DNA from: Acholeplasmatales bacterium
GTDB lineage: Bacteria > Bacillota_I > Bacilli_A > Acholeplasmatales > Anaeroplasmataceae
Reading direction: 5' to 3'
Length of the DNA stretch: 11,614 bases
NCBI GenBank assembly: GCA_016288675.1
Contig: JAEELC010000057.1
Span: forward strand, 1 to 11,614
The notes under the pieces are model-generated. The model searched no databases and had not been told where the DNA came from. It worked only from the letters and a program-made list of their open reading frames with translations. Each line of letters begins with the position of its first letter. Position 1 is the first letter of the stretch. A program made the position numbers and the translations under genes. This document shows positions 1-7,273 of this stretch, piece after piece.

Positions 1-134
1 AAATTTAAATCATTACCAAATGGACCTTGTTTATAGTTGTAATCAGGAATTGATACTTCTGTTGAGATATCTTTTTGATGATTGAAATTATTTTCAACTA
101 ACTTAATTGTATAAAAACAAGTTGTTTGATTCAA
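1..134 (-). CDS. 5' end of an unrecognised gene, TTG start, cut by the window edge
   Basis: An open frame runs from a TTG codon at 134-132 to the window edge, 44 full codons with no stop. The start is supported by a strong Shine-Dalgarno (GGAGG at 147-143, within AAGGAAGGAGGTA) eight bases upstream and by an extended -10 promoter about 35 bases upstream. There is no ATG in this frame, so TTG is the only reasonable start. The visible N-terminus begins (M)NQTTCFYTIKLVENN and continues as a polar, Asn/Gln/Lys-rich stretch with no signal peptide or membrane segment. I do not recognise the family. It lies beyond the terminator of the polysaccharide operon, so it is probably a separate transcription unit marking the end of the locus. 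That it is a gene is moderately supported; its function is unknown. Confidence 0.55.
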   Translation of the reverse strand, partial: MNQTTCFYTIKLVENNFNHQKDISTEVSIPDYNYKQGPFGNDLN

Positions 135-166
135 AACCGTTACCTCCTTCCTTTGATATTTTAAAT

Positions 167-175
167 ATAATATCA
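167..175 (-). promoter_or_regulatory. extended -10 promoter element for the left-edge gene
   Basis: On the minus strand this reads TGATATTAT: a TGn extension followed by TATTAT, which matches TATAAT at five of six positions. Transcription would start near 160, leaving a leader of about 26 bases that holds the Shine-Dalgarno and the TTG start at 134. The -35 region at the usual spacing is poor (TCTTCC), which is tolerable for an extended -10 promoter. It lies downstream of the operon terminator, where a new promoter is expected. Confidence 0.4.
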
Positions 176-354
176 CTTCTCCTTTTGTAGGAAGATTGGT
201 AAAGGTTTAAAATACTTGACGTACCTCTTTATCTATAAAATAATTAACAACTATTCGTACCGGAATAACCTTTATCCATCCTACAGCAACTATTATACGC
301 TAGTAGGGGTGACAGATTTTGGGTTTCTAATAAAGAAAATAGAAAAAAACGACC

Positions 355-393
355 AAAAAGAAAAAAGCCTTGCCAAATGCTCTTTTGGCAAGG
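355..393 (-). terminator. rho-independent terminator of the polysaccharide operon
   Basis: A perfect 10-bp stem (CCTTGCCAAA at 368-377, TTTGGCAAGG at 384-393) closes a six-base loop. On the minus strand the stem is followed by C, six T, C and five T (366-355), the classic layout of an intrinsic terminator. It lies 71 bases past the flippase stop codon, so it ends the operon. On the plus strand the stem is followed by A-rich sequence, so it should act in one direction only. Confidence 0.88.
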
Positions 394-464
394 AATTAAA
401 AAAATATGTAGAATCAAAAGATATTTTTATAGATTCTCTTTAATAAATAAAGCATATAGCTTTC

Positions 465-2066
465 TTATTTTTTTCGTACAAAAATCATTTTAATTCTTTT
501 AAAAATGTAAATCAAAACTAAAATAAACGTTTTATCTTTTAAAAGCAAAAGTGATAAAACATATACAAATATTCCTATTATAACCAATAAAAAAGTAGAT
601 AAAATTGATGGAGTAAAAAAACGAGAAACGAAGAAAAGTACTGTAAACATCCCTGCACCGGAAATATAATATTTCCATCCATTTACTAAGATTTTAAAAA
701 TATTTACTTCCTTCCTAATCATAAAAGACATAGTGGCTGTTACAAAAATTTCTGCAACTATGGTTGCAATTGATGCACCTATACTCCACCAAATCTTAAT
801 AAAAATTACATTTAAAATGATGTTAGTAATTGAACCAACAACTAATGCAATTGTAAATTGCTTATCTCTGCCCATTGGAATAAGAAATTGAAGGCCAAAA
901 ACATTACTTAGGCCAATAATAAAAATTAATGGTGATAATATCTTTAACAAAATTGAACATTTTTCATATCCATCACCAAAAAACCACGGAACAAAAAAAT
1001 CAGAGACAATAATAAGACCAAGAACCATTGGTACACCAGCAATTAAAACAAAATTAGATGTTTTATATATATTATTTATAACTTTATCGATGTTCCCTTT
1101 AGCGATTTCATTGCTGTTTCTAGGAATCATTACAATTCCAATTGCAGTAATAAATGTCATAATGATTTTCACAATTTTCTCTGACTGCTCATAAAACCCA
1201 TTTTCTAAGTCAGAATACTTTTTTATAGTTTCAACACCATACTCATCAATATATGTATAAGTATCAGTAATTAATAAACCAATTAATGTTTTATCAAGTA
1301 TAGTATATATTGATACAGCAATTGTAGGTAGAAACAATATCAACGTTCCTTTCAAATGTGAAAGAGGTTTTAAAGTATTCAATTTTACAGGAACAAGTAG
1401 TTTTCTAAGTGGAAACCACATGCTTAAGGTAGACATCAAAAGAGATAGTGAATTAATAAGTGTATAAATCCATAAATCACTAGAACTTTTAATAAATATA
1501 AAAACTGCTGCTAAAGCCAATGCTTTAATAAAAAAATTTCTTAAAATTATTGATTTAAATTTTTCATTACCTTGATAGTAAAATGCAACATCAAAAAGCA
1601 CTGCAACAATATTAATATTTAATATCCACATTAATATATTATAATCACCATATACAGAAAATATGCACAAAAAAATATTAACAATTAATGAAATTGAACA
1701 AGGTATAATCCTACATATGCAAATCTCCCAAAAATCTTTTGTTTGGGATGACAAATCACTTTGATGCTTAGCAATTTCCCTTTGAGCATAATATCCAAAT
1801 CCAAGAGAAGCAAATATAGTAAAATATGTAATTAATGAGTAAGAAAAACTATATTTACCAACCCCTTCAGGTAAAAGAACCCTTGATATATATGGTGTTG
1901 TCGCTAATGGAATAATCAAAAGAAAAATTTGATATGCAAGGTTATAAAAATAATTCTTCTTTACGCTTGGTTTTTGTGGAGACATACTTGAATTTGTATA
2001 TATATCATCGCTATCTTTTTTACAATTTTCCTCAACAACTTCTAAAGTATTAATTGTATTATTCAT
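465..2066 (-). CDS. wzx: Wzx-type polysaccharide flippase (MOP/PST superfamily)
   Basis: Predicted 533-residue integral membrane protein that would flip undecaprenyl-PP-linked repeat units across the membrane for polymerisation. Many hydrophobic segments run from about residue 40 to the end, compatible with the 12-14 helices of the family. The first helix carries the typical TTPYISRVL (56-64) and GVGKYSF signature of PST transporters, and FYYQGNEKF (162-170) and GFYEQSEKIVKI (290-301) also recall the family. A hydrophilic loop lies at about 268-295. I chose the ATG at 2066, which has AAGAGG seven bases upstream; an upstream in-frame start at 2102 lacks such a site. The result has an unusual acidic, polar N-terminal tail of about 37 residues before helix one. 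It is the last gene of the operon, 88 bases after the preceding glycosyltransferase and just before the terminator. Substrate specificity cannot be read. Confidence 0.9.
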   Translation of the reverse strand: MNNTINTLEVVEENCKKDSDDIYTNSSMSPQKPSVKKNYFYNLAYQIFLLIIPLATTPYISRVLLPEGVGKYSFSYSLITYFTIFASLGFGYYAQREIAKHQSDLSSQTKDFWEICICRIIPCSISLIVNIFLCIFSVYGDYNILMWILNINIVAVLFDVAFYYQGNEKFKSIILRNFFIKALALAAVFIFIKSSSDLWIYTLINSLSLLMSTLSMWFPLRKLLVPVKLNTLKPLSHLKGTLILFLPTIAVSIYTILDKTLIGLLITDTYTYIDEYGVETIKKYSDLENGFYEQSEKIVKIIMTFITAIGIVMIPRNSNEIAKGNIDKVINNIYKTSNFVLIAGVPMVLGLIIVSDFFVPWFFGDGYEKCSILLKILSPLIFIIGLSNVFGLQFLIPMGRDKQFTIALVVGSITNIILNVIFIKIWWSIGASIATIVAEIFVTATMSFMIRKEVNIFKILVNGWKYYISGAGMFTVLFFVSRFFTPSILSTFLLVIIGIFVYVLSLLLLKDKTFILVLIYIFKRIKMIFVRKK

Positions 2067-2154
2067 AATAAACCTCTTTTCATTTTTTAAAATACATATC
2101 AAAAATTATCAAATAATATCAAACAAAAAGACATAAAGAATAATTATAAAATAA

Positions 2155-3321
2155 TCATTTTAAGCTTTTGTACAATTCAATATATTTTTTTGCAAAAACA
2201 ATTTCGTTAAAATCCTTTTCAAACAATAGCTTGTTTGTATTTGCTAAATTTTCAATTTCCTCATGACTCAGTCTCATTAATTTTTCAACATTGTCAACAC
2301 ATTCATTGATTGAATTATAAAAAATAATTCCACTATCATCGTATTTTTCAAAATACTTATTTCCACCAGTATAAGAAGCAACTACAACCTTACTTAATGC
2401 TAAAACTTCAAGCATTATTATATCAAAATAAGTTTGTCTATTTGGCAAAATAAAACAATCAGATGCAGAAATATACGCATAAGGTTCTCTTGTCCATCCA
2501 ACTTCTATCCATCGTGGGTGATTTAAACCTTTTATTGGTTTTTCAACACCAGCCACAATAAAATATAAATTGTCATGTTTTTTTAATAGAATCTTTCCTA
2601 CTGCTTTTAATCTGTCGTATCCCTTCACTTCATTATGTCTACCAACATAAGAAATAACAAAAGCATCTTTAGGAATACCATACTTAGATTTTACATCTGT
2701 TTTACATTCATAATTAAAAGTAATTCCAGTAGGAATATAACGATACTTATTAATATTATTCTCATGGATAACTTTATATTTTTCTCCCCACAAATTATAA
2801 TATGGTTCCTCTGCTTCAATGCAAGGAAAAATCAAAAAATCTGAACGATTAAAAGCAAATTCATCAATAGCTTCGATCTTTTGTAATTTCTTTTTGAAAA
2901 GTTTTTTTTCAAAGCAAGAAAGAGAATCCATAAATTCCATAAAAAATGGTTTAGGTGAATGCGATGTTAACAACACTTTTCCTTTGTAATTTTTCAAAAA
3001 AACCCTTGAACGATATAAATCCTCAGTTGAATGAAAATGAATCAAATCATAGTCGTTAAAAAATTCAATTTTATCATTTGAATAGGTCGAATATAACATA
3101 TTATTAATTTTTTTATAATCAATTAATATTTTTATGTACTTTCTAATAATCTTCCAAAATTTAGTTTTTTTAATAGATTTATTAGAACTTTCAGGGAGAA
3201 ATTCAATACATATAGATGAATCATCCACTTTTTCAAAACCAGCCATTAAATTATAAAGATATCCATTAGGACCGCCTGTTGGTGCTAACGAACTACGTTG
3301 CTTAAAAATCAAAACTTTCAT
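2155..3321 (-). CDS. GT-B glycosyltransferase, family 4 type, TYFD subgroup
   Basis: Predicted 388-residue cytoplasmic or membrane-associated glycosyltransferase adding one sugar to the lipid-linked repeat unit. The N-terminal half opens with a beta-strand start MKVLIFKQRSS and a Gly-rich donor/acceptor loop (PTGGPNGYLYNL, 14-25), and DLIHFHS (92-98) is typical of GT4 proteins. The C-terminal half has FVISYVGRHNEVKGYDRL (221-238) and the nucleotide-sugar site PNRQTYFDIIMLEVLA (293-308). In that site the first Glu of the usual E-x7-E pair is replaced by Thr297 and the second is Glu305, a variant I recognise from a subgroup of GT4 enzymes. The start is the ATG at 3321, five bases after GGAGG; a TTG four codons earlier overlaps that Shine-Dalgarno. 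It lies 18 bases after the polymerase gene. Linkage and donor sugar are unknown. Confidence 0.88.
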   Translation of the reverse strand: MKVLIFKQRSSLAPTGGPNGYLYNLMAGFEKVDDSSICIEFLPESSNKSIKKTKFWKIIRKYIKILIDYKKINNMLYSTYSNDKIEFFNDYDLIHFHSTEDLYRSRVFLKNYKGKVLLTSHSPKPFFMEFMDSLSCFEKKLFKKKLQKIEAIDEFAFNRSDFLIFPCIEAEEPYYNLWGEKYKVIHENNINKYRYIPTGITFNYECKTDVKSKYGIPKDAFVISYVGRHNEVKGYDRLKAVGKILLKKHDNLYFIVAGVEKPIKGLNHPRWIEVGWTREPYAYISASDCFILPNRQTYFDIIMLEVLALSKVVVASYTGGNKYFEKYDDSGIIFYNSINECVDNVEKLMRLSHEEIENLANTNKLLFEKDFNEIVFAKKYIELYKSLK

Positions 3322-3339
3322 AAAGTCCTCCAAAAATGC

Positions 3340-4554
3340 TTACTGCCACAAAAATTTTATTGGGAATAAATAAATCGATTGATTTGCATTAAAAAATGCA
3401 GTTCCAAACAAATAAACACAAGAATACAAGATTAATATTAATGATAAACATAATCCCTTATTATTTTTGTTTTTTGTTCCTAATATGCCTCCACATACGA
3501 AAAGTATCCCTAGATTAGAATACAAAGATAATCTACCAAAACTAACAAATGAATTCCAAAAAGAAAAAGCCATAGAAAGTCCAATCAAAGACATTCCTAA
3601 TAAATATGTCGTTTTATATTCCTTGGGAATATATTTAAAGAACAATAAACCAATAATTAGAATCGGTAACAAGTCCAAATCTTTGATTGAAAAACTTATT
3701 TTTCCAATATTTGAATATCCACTATATCTATTTCCTAATAATGGAACAATAAATTGAGATATTGTAATAAAAACAATTGGAACTAATAACATTAATATAA
3801 TGGTTCTTATAAAATAATCTTTAATAGTAGTTGATTTTTTATAAAAGAATACAAAAAACATAATAATTGCAGATCTATGAAATAAAAATGCAATAAAAAT
3901 ATATATGGCTGATAGTAAATATTTCTTTTTTGCAAAAAAAGAGAGTGCTATTAAAACCAAAGGAATTGCTATAAAAATTCTCATAAGTCCAGCACTCATT
4001 ACAAGAAAATAATAATGAGAAATTAAAAACAAATAGAACCAGGATGTCGTTACCGTTTTTTTAGAAAAACTATTTATACCAATATACCATAATGAAAAAG
4101 AAATATAAGTTAAAATAACTTGAAAAAGAAAAAAATTATCAAATGTAAAAATATTCAGTATTTTTGTTAGTAATAAAAAGCCAATTTCTTCTTCTCGAGA
4201 AAAAACAAAACTTAATAAATCCATTGAAGACGATTGATGGAAAATTTGTTCATAAACCCAATCATCTATACCAGTTTTATTCCTAAACCCCATACAAAAG
4301 CTTAACACGAATATAAAAAATGGAACTACCAATATTTTCCATTTTTTTAGAAGTCCTTCAGAAAGAGTTAACATAATAAAACTGACAAGAAAAAATAAGA
4401 AATATATAAAATATGATGAAATATAATTTGATGGCAATAATATTGAAGCTAAACAAAAAGTAATCAAGCAAAAAAACACGACAAACATTTTTTTTGTTTT
4501 ATAACTAAACCTTAATCCATGAGAATAACACTGATGCAATCCTATTTCTTGCAT
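3340..4554 (-). CDS. epsG: EpsG-family (Wzy-type) polysaccharide polymerase
   Basis: Predicted 404-residue polytopic membrane protein that would polymerise flipped repeat units on the outer face of the membrane. About ten or more hydrophobic segments cover the length. Family marks of EpsG are visible: GFRNKTGIDDWVYEQIF (89-105), an EEEIGFLLLTKI segment (121-132), GLMRIFIA (189-196, in the place of the usual LRQ motif) and AFLFHRSAII (222-231). I chose the ATG at 4554, which sits just after the upstream stop and seven bases from AAGGGTG; the ATG at 4572 would add six residues and overlap the preceding gene. Its position between glycosyltransferase genes, with a flippase downstream, fits a Wzy role. 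Linkage specificity cannot be inferred, and similarity among such polymerases is low. Confidence 0.88.
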   Translation of the reverse strand: MQEIGLHQCYSHGLRFSYKTKKMFVVFFCLITFCLASILLPSNYISSYFIYFLFFLVSFIMLTLSEGLLKKWKILVVPFFIFVLSFCMGFRNKTGIDDWVYEQIFHQSSSMDLLSFVFSREEEIGFLLLTKILNIFTFDNFFLFQVILTYISFSLWYIGINSFSKKTVTTSWFYLFLISHYYFLVMSAGLMRIFIAIPLVLIALSFFAKKKYLLSAIYIFIAFLFHRSAIIMFFVFFYKKSTTIKDYFIRTIILMLLVPIVFITISQFIVPLLGNRYSGYSNIGKISFSIKDLDLLPILIIGLLFFKYIPKEYKTTYLLGMSLIGLSMAFSFWNSFVSFGRLSLYSNLGILFVCGGILGTKNKNNKGLCLSLILILYSCVYLFGTAFFNANQSIYLFPIKFLWQ

Positions 4555-4555
4555 A

Positions 4556-5734
4556 TCAATCACCCTTAACATTAAAATAGAAATTATCCCTAATTTTTTC
4601 TAAATTTTCTTTTTTATATTTTTGACTAACATTATATACAAAGTTAGAATTATCTAACATTTTTTTATCATCAGTCAAAACTTCTTTCAATTTTGCAGTT
4701 ATAGCTTTAATACTTTTTTTATTAAATAACATATCCGAAGATAATAATTCTGGTATACCTCCAACATCTGAACCCAAGCAAGGGACAGCAAGGCTCATAG
4801 CTTCAATAAGTGATCTAGGTAATCCTTCAGTTTGACTAGGTTGAATATATAAATCCAATCCATCTAACCAATCAAAAATTTCGCTATGTGGAATTGGTCC
4901 CATAAATGTAACTTGATTTCTTATTTTCAATTTATTAGCCAACGAATCCAATCTATTAATGCTACCTGGTCCAACTAATTTATAATTGATAATAATCCCC
5001 ATTTTTTTAAGTCTAAAAATAGCTTTAATTACATTTGCTTGACCTTTATATTTTACATCAAGTGCTCCAATAGTTCCAATTGTATATACAGAACCATCCG
5101 TATGAATCCTATTACTTCTTTTAATTAAAAAATCATTATTACTTTGATCTTTTATTATTACATCTGAACAACCAATAGTGTAGTTATGACATGGATAACG
5201 TCTTTGTAAAAATTCATTTGTCACATACATAGCATTCTTAGCTTTTTTCACTGTTCTTTTCATAGATAAATACGCAATCGGTGCCAATATTTTTCCTTTC
5301 CAACTATGATTCCATAATGAATCAAAAGGACATCCAACAACCTCAATTAGATATGGTTTACGAATTTTATTTAAATAACCTATAGCTTCATTCATTCCAG
5401 GAACTCTGACAATTACAAAATCATGTTCATCAACGAGTTTTTTAAAAAGTTCGAAATTATATTTTTTTATTCTAGGGTCCAAAAATTTAACTATACTACC
5501 GCCACAATCTTTAAATTCATAAAATGAAAAACCATCTGGAACTAAATTAAATTTTGACTTCAATTCTTCATCAGAAAAAGAACTATAATCCTTCCTCATA
5601 AAAATAGATATTGAGTCAAAATATTTAAGGTATCTTTTCCATACTTCTTTCGAATATGAACCATCAGTATACAATAAATCGTTGGAATCAATCTTAACCT
5701 TTTCTCCTGTATGAACAAATAAAAGTTTTGACAT
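4556..5734 (-). CDS. family 4 glycosyltransferase
   Basis: Predicted 392-residue GT-B fold retaining glycosyltransferase of the repeat-unit pathway. The C-terminal domain is typical of family 4: a strand-turn with TIGALDVKYKGQANVIKAI (221-239), YKLVGPGS (251-258), VTFMGPIPHSEIFDWL (275-290) and the donor site QPSQTEGLPRSLIEAM (298-313), with the E-x7-E pair at Glu303 and Glu311, then GSDVGGIPEL (321-330). The N-terminal acceptor domain is divergent and holds two cysteine-containing segments (VGCPFDSLW near 133, PCHNYTIGCSD near 181). GGAGGTAAGGT lies directly before the ATG. It starts 18 bases after the preceding glycosyltransferase and ends one base before the polymerase start, so translation is probably coupled. 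Donor and acceptor sugars are unknown. Confidence 0.9.
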   Translation of the reverse strand: MSKLLFVHTGEKVKIDSNDLLYTDGSYSKEVWKRYLKYFDSISIFMRKDYSSFSDEELKSKFNLVPDGFSFYEFKDCGGSIVKFLDPRIKKYNFELFKKLVDEHDFVIVRVPGMNEAIGYLNKIRKPYLIEVVGCPFDSLWNHSWKGKILAPIAYLSMKRTVKKAKNAMYVTNEFLQRRYPCHNYTIGCSDVIIKDQSNNDFLIKRSNRIHTDGSVYTIGTIGALDVKYKGQANVIKAIFRLKKMGIIINYKLVGPGSINRLDSLANKLKIRNQVTFMGPIPHSEIFDWLDGLDLYIQPSQTEGLPRSLIEAMSLAVPCLGSDVGGIPELLSSDMLFNKKSIKAITAKLKEVLTDDKKMLDNSNFVYNVSQKYKKENLEKIRDNFYFNVKGD

Positions 5735-5752
5735 ACCTTACCTCCAAAAAAT

Positions 5753-6835
5753 CTAAATTATGTTTTTATATATATTTATCATAGAATCATTAATACTTGT
5801 ATAATCAAAATGCTTAACCTTTTCTATGTTTATTTCTTTATTTGAATATCCTTGATATAAAAACCTCTTTATCAAAAGAGAAAGACCAACAGAATCATGT
5901 GGTTCAAATAATGAATCCTCAATTAAATCAGAACAACCTCTAATGTTCGAACAAATAATGTTTGTAGAAGAAGCCATAGCTTCCATAACAGATACAGGAA
6001 GCCCCTCTCTAATTGATGAATGAATATACAAATCAGACAAATGATACAATTCTGCGACGTCAGTTCTAAAACCCAATAATTTCAAATTAACATTTAACTC
6101 TTTTGCAAGTTTTTCTAAATATAATTTTTGATCACCAATTCCTGCAACTAAATAAAATATACTAGAATCATTTATTTTGCTTAATGCTTCAATTACCACT
6201 TTATGATTCTTATTAGTATTAAGTTCTCCAACTGATAATATTACTTTTGAGTTTAAAGGAATGCCTACATCTTTTTTAATTTTGTTTATATCAATCTTAA
6301 CATTAGAAAATTTATTAACATCTATTCCAACTCCTGGAATATATACAATCTTTTTCGCTTTCATTTTTTTCTTAGCAAGTGAAAAATCCTCTTTATTAAT
6401 AGTGATTAATAAATCCGTCCAACGAGAGCATATCTTTTCGAAAGGATAATATATTAACCAATTTTTTATAGGAGCTCCTTTATAAAAATGAAAACCATGA
6501 GCAGTATATATTACTTTCAAACTTTTTTTTCTAAGTTTTTTACACCCAAATCTTGTAGCTATTCCAGCTAAAGGTGTATGGCAATGAACAACATCATAGT
6601 TTTGAGCTATTTTTCGAATTTCCTTAATTGCCCTTATATTTCCGAAACCAAAAGGAGAACGAGAAGTAGAAATTTGGAAAATTTTACATCCCCATTCTCT
6701 ATAGCAATCTTGCACTTTCGAATTAGATTCATTTGTAGCAATATCAACTATATTCCCTTCAGAAATCAGCTCTTTTACTAAATTTCTAAAAAAAACCATG
6801 GTGCTTCCAACAGTAGTAACATACAAAATTCTCAT
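5753..6835 (-). CDS. EpsD-like family 4 glycosyltransferase
   Basis: Predicted 360-residue GT-B glycosyltransferase resembling the EpsD/CapM group of exopolysaccharide enzymes. Visible marks: Rossmann start MRILYVTTVGS, DVVHCHTPLAGI (81-92), VIYTAHGFHFYKGAP (108-122, a hallmark of this group), ITINKEDF (144-151), GVGIDVNKF (168-176), VILSVGELNTNKNH (198-211) and the donor site SSIREGLPVSVMEAMA (273-288) with Glu277 and Glu285. The length is normal. A stop codon lies two codons upstream in frame, so the start cannot move upstream. The start lacks a Shine-Dalgarno in the usual place: the nearest candidate, AAAGGA at 6872-6867, is 31 bases away across an AT-only hairpin. It is the first gene after the decaying sugar-activation cassette, 59 bases past the HAD gene, a wider gap than most in the operon. 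Confidence 0.9.
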   Translation of the reverse strand: MRILYVTTVGSTMVFFRNLVKELISEGNIVDIATNESNSKVQDCYREWGCKIFQISTSRSPFGFGNIRAIKEIRKIAQNYDVVHCHTPLAGIATRFGCKKLRKKSLKVIYTAHGFHFYKGAPIKNWLIYYPFEKICSRWTDLLITINKEDFSLAKKKMKAKKIVYIPGVGIDVNKFSNVKIDINKIKKDVGIPLNSKVILSVGELNTNKNHKVVIEALSKINDSSIFYLVAGIGDQKLYLEKLAKELNVNLKLLGFRTDVAELYHLSDLYIHSSIREGLPVSVMEAMASSTNIICSNIRGCSDLIEDSLFEPHDSVGLSLLIKRFLYQGYSNKEINIEKVKHFDYTSINDSMINIYKNII

Positions 6836-6840
6836 AAATT

Positions 6841-6865
6841 AAATATATATTGTTTAAATATATTT
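6841..6865 (-). promoter_or_regulatory. possible structured spacer between Shine-Dalgarno and start codon
   Basis: On the minus strand an 8-bp A/U-only stem (AAATATAT pairs with ATATATTT, nine-base loop) lies exactly between AAAGGA (6872-6867) and the ATG at 6835. Folded, it would reduce the distance from Shine-Dalgarno to start from 31 bases to about six. An A/U stem of this size is weak and such palindromes are common in AT-rich DNA, so the role is speculative. Confidence 0.3.
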
Positions 6866-6895
6866 TTCCTTTCTAAATAATAAGTTTTCAAAAAA

Positions 6896-7273
6896 TTACA
6901 AATTATTATCAATCACTACATCAATTGAAAAACTATTTCTTTCAAGATTAATTGATTTAGAGACATTTAAACCACTTGTTTTTTTATCATTTACCAATAT
7001 ACGTTCTCCATAAGGTAAATTAAAAATTATCACATTATATCTAATTCCGTTTTCATTCAAAAAATTAATTGTGTAGTTTTTCACATCATCATTTCTTGAA
7101 GTTGTTAAAATTACAAAATCATCTTCATTTATATTACGTTCAAAAAACAATTTAACTCCTGGAAGCAATGTATCAAATCCATCTATTTTGTAACCATTGT
7201 GTTTTACTAAAGTTCCATCTATGTCAAGAATCCAAGTATGTCCCAAAGGTGAAAGAATTAATTTATCTGACAT
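6896..7273 (-). CDS. small HAD-superfamily protein of capsule clusters
   Basis: Predicted 125-residue protein of the short HAD-like family often found beside SIS isomerases and sugar kinases in capsule loci. Motif I is HTWILDIDGTLVKH (12-25) with Asp17 and Asp19, the expected nucleophile and acid/base. Motif II is VILTTSR (54-60), and NDKKTSG (95-101) near the end supplies Lys97/Lys98 and an acidic motif IV residue, Asp96. No cap domain is visible, and the end (IDVVIDNNL) looks natural, so I read it as full length. A phosphatase acting on a sugar phosphate or sugar-nucleotide precursor is the likely role by family, with the substrate unknown. Its ATG overlaps the natural stop of the SIS gene by 11 bases (ATGTCAGATAA), which shows tight former coupling. 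Its upstream partner is now broken, so it may be an orphan. Confidence 0.82.
   Translation of the reverse strand: MSDKLILSPLGHTWILDIDGTLVKHNGYKIDGFDTLLPGVKLFFERNINEDDFVILTTSRNDDVKNYTINFLNENGIRYNVIIFNLPYGERILVNDKKTSGLNVSKSINLERNSFSIDVVIDNNL

Larger units (their letters stand above)
135..464. other. intergenic region between the polysaccharide operon and the next gene
   Basis: About 330 bases without a convincing gene. From the operon side it holds a weak AT-rich hairpin (AAAGC/GCTTT, about 449-463), a loose AGAATC/GATTCT inverted repeat near 412-436, the strong terminator at 355-393, and then the promoter and Shine-Dalgarno of the left-edge gene. The block at about 250-330 is richer in G and C than its surroundings and holds CAACTATT twice, about 40 bases apart, which I cannot explain. 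A plus-strand frame from 216 to 443 begins at TTG without a Shine-Dalgarno and reads through the terminator hairpin, so I do not accept it as a gene. Confidence 0.6.

Noticed and set aside
255..290. Short minus-strand peptide MDKGYSGTNSC, reminiscent of the GYSGTN segment of serine recombinases
   Set aside because: It is 11 codons long, lacks the rest of any recombinase motif on either side, and is flanked by in-frame stops; the match is too short to be evidence of a mobile-element remnant.
216..443. Plus-strand open frame of 75 codons
   Set aside because: It starts at TTG inside a promoter-like sequence, has no Shine-Dalgarno, and reads through the operon terminator hairpin; the peptide has no recognisable features.
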